A stretch of DNA of 64,000 nucleotides from Bordetella sp. LUAb4 (GTDB lineage Bacteria > Pseudomonadota > Gammaproteobacteria > Burkholderiales > Burkholderiaceae_B): positions 806,001 through 870,000 of the forward strand of contig NZ_JAHPZX010000003.1 of assembly GCF_021325795.1 (NCBI RefSeq). Direction: 5' to 3'. Below the pieces are notes generated by a model. It ran no database searches and had not been told where the DNA came from. It worked only from the letters and a program-made list of their open reading frames with translations. Below, piece after piece: positions 61,566 through 64,000 of the stretch (the first letter of the stretch is position 1; every line of letters starts with the position of its first letter). The translations under genes and the position numbers were made by a program.

Positions 61566-62480
61566 ATGACGACAGGAAAACACCTTGGTTTTGTAGGCAT
61601 CGGGCGGATGGGCGCACCCATGGTCGAGCGCCTGCTGAACGCCGGTTTCAAAGTCACCATCTACGACACCCAGCCGGCGGCGCTGAAGGCCTTGGAGGCC
61701 AAGGGTGCGGCGATTGCCCAATCACCCAAAGCCGTGGCCGATGCCGCCGCCACGGTGTTGGTGTCCTTGCCGACACCCGATATCGTCCTGGCGGTCGCGT
61801 TGGGAGAAGCGGGCCTGGTACATGGCAAGGCGGTGCGTACGGTGATCGACCTGTCCACCAGCGGCTCCCAGGCTGCGCGCGCGCTGGCGGAGGGCTTGGC
61901 CGAGCACGGCATCCAGAGCATCGATTGCCCCGTCAGCGGCGGCGTGACGGGGGCAGGCAAGGGCACGCTGGCCCTGATGATTTCCGGTCCGCAAGCGAGC
62001 TTCGACGCTTTGCAGGATGTGTTCACGGTGCTGGGCAAGCCAGTCTATGTCGGGGAGAAGCCCGGCATGGCGCAGACGATGAAGGTCATCAACAACCTGA
62101 TCTCCGTCACGGCCTTGAGTGTCACGTCCGAACTGCTGGTGATGGGCGTGAAGGCGGGCCTGGATCCGGACATCATGCTGCGGATCATCAATTCCGGATC
62201 GGGCCGCAGCAATGCGTCGGAAGACAAGATTCCCCGCTTCGTCCTGACGCGCAGTTTCGACTTCGGCTTCGCGATGGGCTTGTCGGCCAAGGATGTACGC
62301 CTGTGCCACGAAGAAAGCCAACAACTGGGCATGCAGCTACGCGTGGGCGACGCCGCGCGCCGCCTGCTCAATGATGCGCACGACAAGTTCGGCGACGACG
62401 CCGACCTGACCGAAATCATCCGCTATATCGAGGAAGGGGTGGGGGTCGAAGTGCGCGGCAAGGCGGCTGGCCCGAGGTGA
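61566..62480 (+). CDS. NAD(P)-dependent beta-hydroxyacid dehydrogenase (3-HIBADH/GarR-like)
   Basis: A 304-residue dehydrogenase: LGFVGIGRMGAPMVERLL, substrate signature DCPVSGGVTGAGKGTLALM, and catalytic Lys region AQTMKVINNLISVT. The start is at ATG 61566, since the open frame upstream reads as non-coding. It is the third paralogue in the window, followed by a Bug gene 111 bp downstream and most likely co-regulated by the palindromes upstream. Confidence 0.88.
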   Translation: MTTGKHLGFVGIGRMGAPMVERLLNAGFKVTIYDTQPAALKALEAKGAAIAQSPKAVADAAATVLVSLPTPDIVLAVALGEAGLVHGKAVRTVIDLSTSGSQAARALAEGLAEHGIQSIDCPVSGGVTGAGKGTLALMISGPQASFDALQDVFTVLGKPVYVGEKPGMAQTMKVINNLISVTALSVTSELLVMGVKAGLDPDIMLRIINSGSGRSNASEDKIPRFVLTRSFDFGFAMGLSAKDVRLCHEESQQLGMQLRVGDAARRLLNDAHDKFGDDADLTEIIRYIEEGVGVEVRGKAAGPR

Positions 62481-62591
62481 GCTGAAGCGTGACCACGCGT
62501 TGCAACGTCGTGACGCGGCGTGCCGGCGCGGCGGTCATGCCCGATTGATCCAATAAAAGCCAAAGCCATAAAACAAATAAACGAGACACGC

Positions 62592-63581
62592 ATGTTCAAG
62601 GTACTTGGAAAATTCGGCCGGAAGCTGCCCGGCCTGGCACTCTGCGCGGTCGGTCTGTTGGGCGCGGGCCATGCGCAAGCCGCCTATCCCGATCGGCCGG
62701 TCAGAGTCATCGTGCCGTTCGCCGCCGGAGGCGGGGCCGACATCGTCGCCAGGCTCGTCTTCAAGGGCGTGAGCGAACAACTGGGCAAGGCATTCATCAT
62801 CGATAACCGCGGCGGTGCGGGCGGCATCATCGGCACGGATGCGGTGGCCAAGGCAGACGCCGATGGCTACACGCTGCTGTTGGGGCAGAGCGGCCCGAAC
62901 GCCATCAACCCATCGGTGTACAGCAAGCTGCCGTATGACGCCCGCAAGGACTTCGCGCCGGTGACGCAGCTGACCCGATATCCGTACGTCATCGCGGCCA
63001 GAAAGACGCTGCCTGTGGATAACTTGAAGGAGTTGATCGCCCTGGCCAAACGGCAACCTGGAACATTGACGGTATCCACGGCGGGCCAAGGCAGTTCGGC
63101 CCACCTGGCCATCGAGTTGTTCATGAGGCAGGCGGGGATCTCCATCAATGCGGTGCCCTACAAAGGGGCCGGTCCTGCTTTGCTCGATGTGGTTGGCGGC
63201 GTGGTCGATCTGACGTTCGGCGACGCGGCGTCGGCGTCCAAGCAGGCGCAGGCGAAGAACGTCAAGGCGCTGGCGGTCACCGGGGCGAAGCGATCTCCCT
63301 TGATCCCGGATGTTCCGACGGTGGCCGAGGCCGGCGTGCCGGGTTATGAAGCCTCGGCGTGGCACGCCGTGCTGGCCCCGCGTGGTACGCCGGAAGCAAT
63401 CGTCCATACCCTGCAAGAAGCCATCGCCAAGGTGTTGGCGGATCCGGCCCTGAAGGCGCGGCTGGCTGAAGACGGGATCGAAACCGTGGGCAGTTCGCCG
63501 GAGGAGTTCAACCGCGCGCTGCAGGCGGAGATCGAGAAGTGGCACCAGGTCGTGGTCGAGGCCAACATCAAGCTGGAATAG
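62592..63581 (+). CDS. Bug/TctC-family periplasmic substrate-binding protein
   Basis: A 329-residue exported binding protein starting at ATG 62592 (MFKVLGKFGRKLPG, then a hydrophobic signal to GHAQA). Mature features: YPDRPVRVIVPFAAGGGAD and FIIDNRGGAGGIIG. It follows the third dehydrogenase gene, so it probably belongs to that unit. The upstream in-frame extension to 62520 has no Shine-Dalgarno and is not used. Confidence 0.9.
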   Translation: MFKVLGKFGRKLPGLALCAVGLLGAGHAQAAYPDRPVRVIVPFAAGGGADIVARLVFKGVSEQLGKAFIIDNRGGAGGIIGTDAVAKADADGYTLLLGQSGPNAINPSVYSKLPYDARKDFAPVTQLTRYPYVIAARKTLPVDNLKELIALAKRQPGTLTVSTAGQGSSAHLAIELFMRQAGISINAVPYKGAGPALLDVVGGVVDLTFGDAASASKQAQAKNVKALAVTGAKRSPLIPDVPTVAEAGVPGYEASAWHAVLAPRGTPEAIVHTLQEAIAKVLADPALKARLAEDGIETVGSSPEEFNRALQAEIEKWHQVVVEANIKLE

Positions 63582-63627
63582 TCACAGCGTCGGGACTTGC
63601 AAAGGGACCGGCCTGCTCCTGCTCCGC

Positions 63628-64000
63628 TCAACTGGCGAGCCAGCCGCCGTCTATGGGCATGACGACGCCCGTGATCTGTCTTGCGGCCGGTCCGCACAGA
63701 TACGCCACCATTTCCGCGACGTCGGCGGCATCCACCAACTGCCCGTTCGGCTGCTTTCCTTTCAAGAAAACCTTGACGGCCGCATCCCTCTCCAGGTCTT
63801 GCGCCTGCATCACATCCGCGATGCGTGCATCGATGTTGGGCGTCAGCACCGAGCCCGGACACAGTGCATTGCAGGTGATGCCGTCATCGATGCACTCCAA
63901 GGCCACCGCGCGCGTGAATCCCACGATGGCGGTCTTGGTGGTGACGTAATCCACCCGGTTCGTGGTGGCGCGCGCGCCGTACACCGACGTCATATTGAAG
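63628..64000 (-). CDS. 3-hydroxybutyrate dehydrogenase-like SDR (5' end outside the window)
   Basis: The C-terminal 124 codons of a short-chain dehydrogenase. NMTSVYGARATTNRVDYVTT holds the catalytic Tyr of Y-x3-K, then IVGFTRAVALECIDDGITCN and CPGSVLTPNIDARI, and the ending QITGVVMPIDGGWLAS. The pattern LKGKQPNGQLVDAADVAEMV is typical of D-beta-hydroxybutyrate dehydrogenases. The cofactor-binding half lies beyond position 64000. Confidence 0.8.
   Translation of the reverse strand, partial: FNMTSVYGARATTNRVDYVTTKTAIVGFTRAVALECIDDGITCNALCPGSVLTPNIDARIADVMQAQDLERDAAVKVFLKGKQPNGQLVDAADVAEMVAYLCGPAARQITGVVMPIDGGWLAS

Noticed and set aside
1-64000. tRNA, rRNA, IS elements or prophage
   Set aside because: I looked for tRNA cloverleaf arms and transposase-like proteins and saw none; the frameshifted and relic genes are the only signs of decay.

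Overview
The window is GC-rich proteobacterial chromosome. Gene content points to Alcaligenaceae, most likely Bordetella or a close relative. It holds seven orphan tripartite-tricarboxylate-type periplasmic binding proteins (the Bug/TctC family that is massively expanded in Bordetella), many LysR regulators and dense small catabolic operons. The genus is an inference from content, not from a marker gene. I see no rRNA, tRNA, CRISPR array or intact insertion sequence.

Layout. (1) 0-11.5 kb: a lyase/Bug/HD-protein operon; a divergent quinone oxidoreductase-LysR pair; a frameshifted PP2C-like gene; a chemoreceptor; a hemolysin-III-type membrane protein; a Bug-amidohydrolase pair followed by a LysR gene. 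(2) 11.6-15.2 kb: a Tat-exported beta-carbonic anhydrase, a small secreted protein, an FUSC-type membrane protein, and a coiled-coil protein encoded by sixteen 21-bp tandem repeats. (3) 15.2-21.9 kb: a five-gene operon with a peptide/nickel-type ABC importer and a flavin monooxygenase. (4) 21.9-28.4 kb, all leftward: a 2OG-Fe(II) oxygenase, a lipoprotein, a di-haem peroxidase-like lipoprotein, a large phosphoesterase lipoprotein and an HTH protein, with a Pho-box-like site between the last two. (5) 28.5-33.3 kb: two ABC exporter half-transporters flanking a His-rich PadR regulator with a 12-bp periodic operator, then gene relics. (6) 33.3-42.9 kb: a DCC protein, a PAS-GGDEF cyclase, an FNT channel, an amidase-Bug pair with a divergent LysR gene, a MocR regulator, and an unusual single-chain fusion of a ferredoxin/flavin reductase with an M24 metallopeptidase-like domain. 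(7) 42.9-64 kb: a catabolic super-region with LysR and FCD-GntR regulators, four Bug/Liv-type uptake systems, two MmgE/PrpD proteins, three beta-hydroxyacid dehydrogenases, two carboxymuconolactone-decarboxylase-family proteins, two SDRs, a cupin, a NIPSNAP protein and a metallo-beta-lactamase-fold hydrolase.

How the genes fit together. In the last 20 kb, binding proteins and a LivHMGFK importer would deliver an organic acid to hydratase/dehydrogenase-type enzymes. Palindromic or direct ATTGTAT/ATACAAT motifs recur in three divergent promoter regions near the FCD-GntR gene, which suggests one regulon. The substrate cannot be read from sequence. The most unusual items are the reductase-M24 fusion, the frameshifted PP2C-like protein, the 21-bp-repeat coiled-coil gene, and the metal-sensor-like PadR gene sitting between two exporters.
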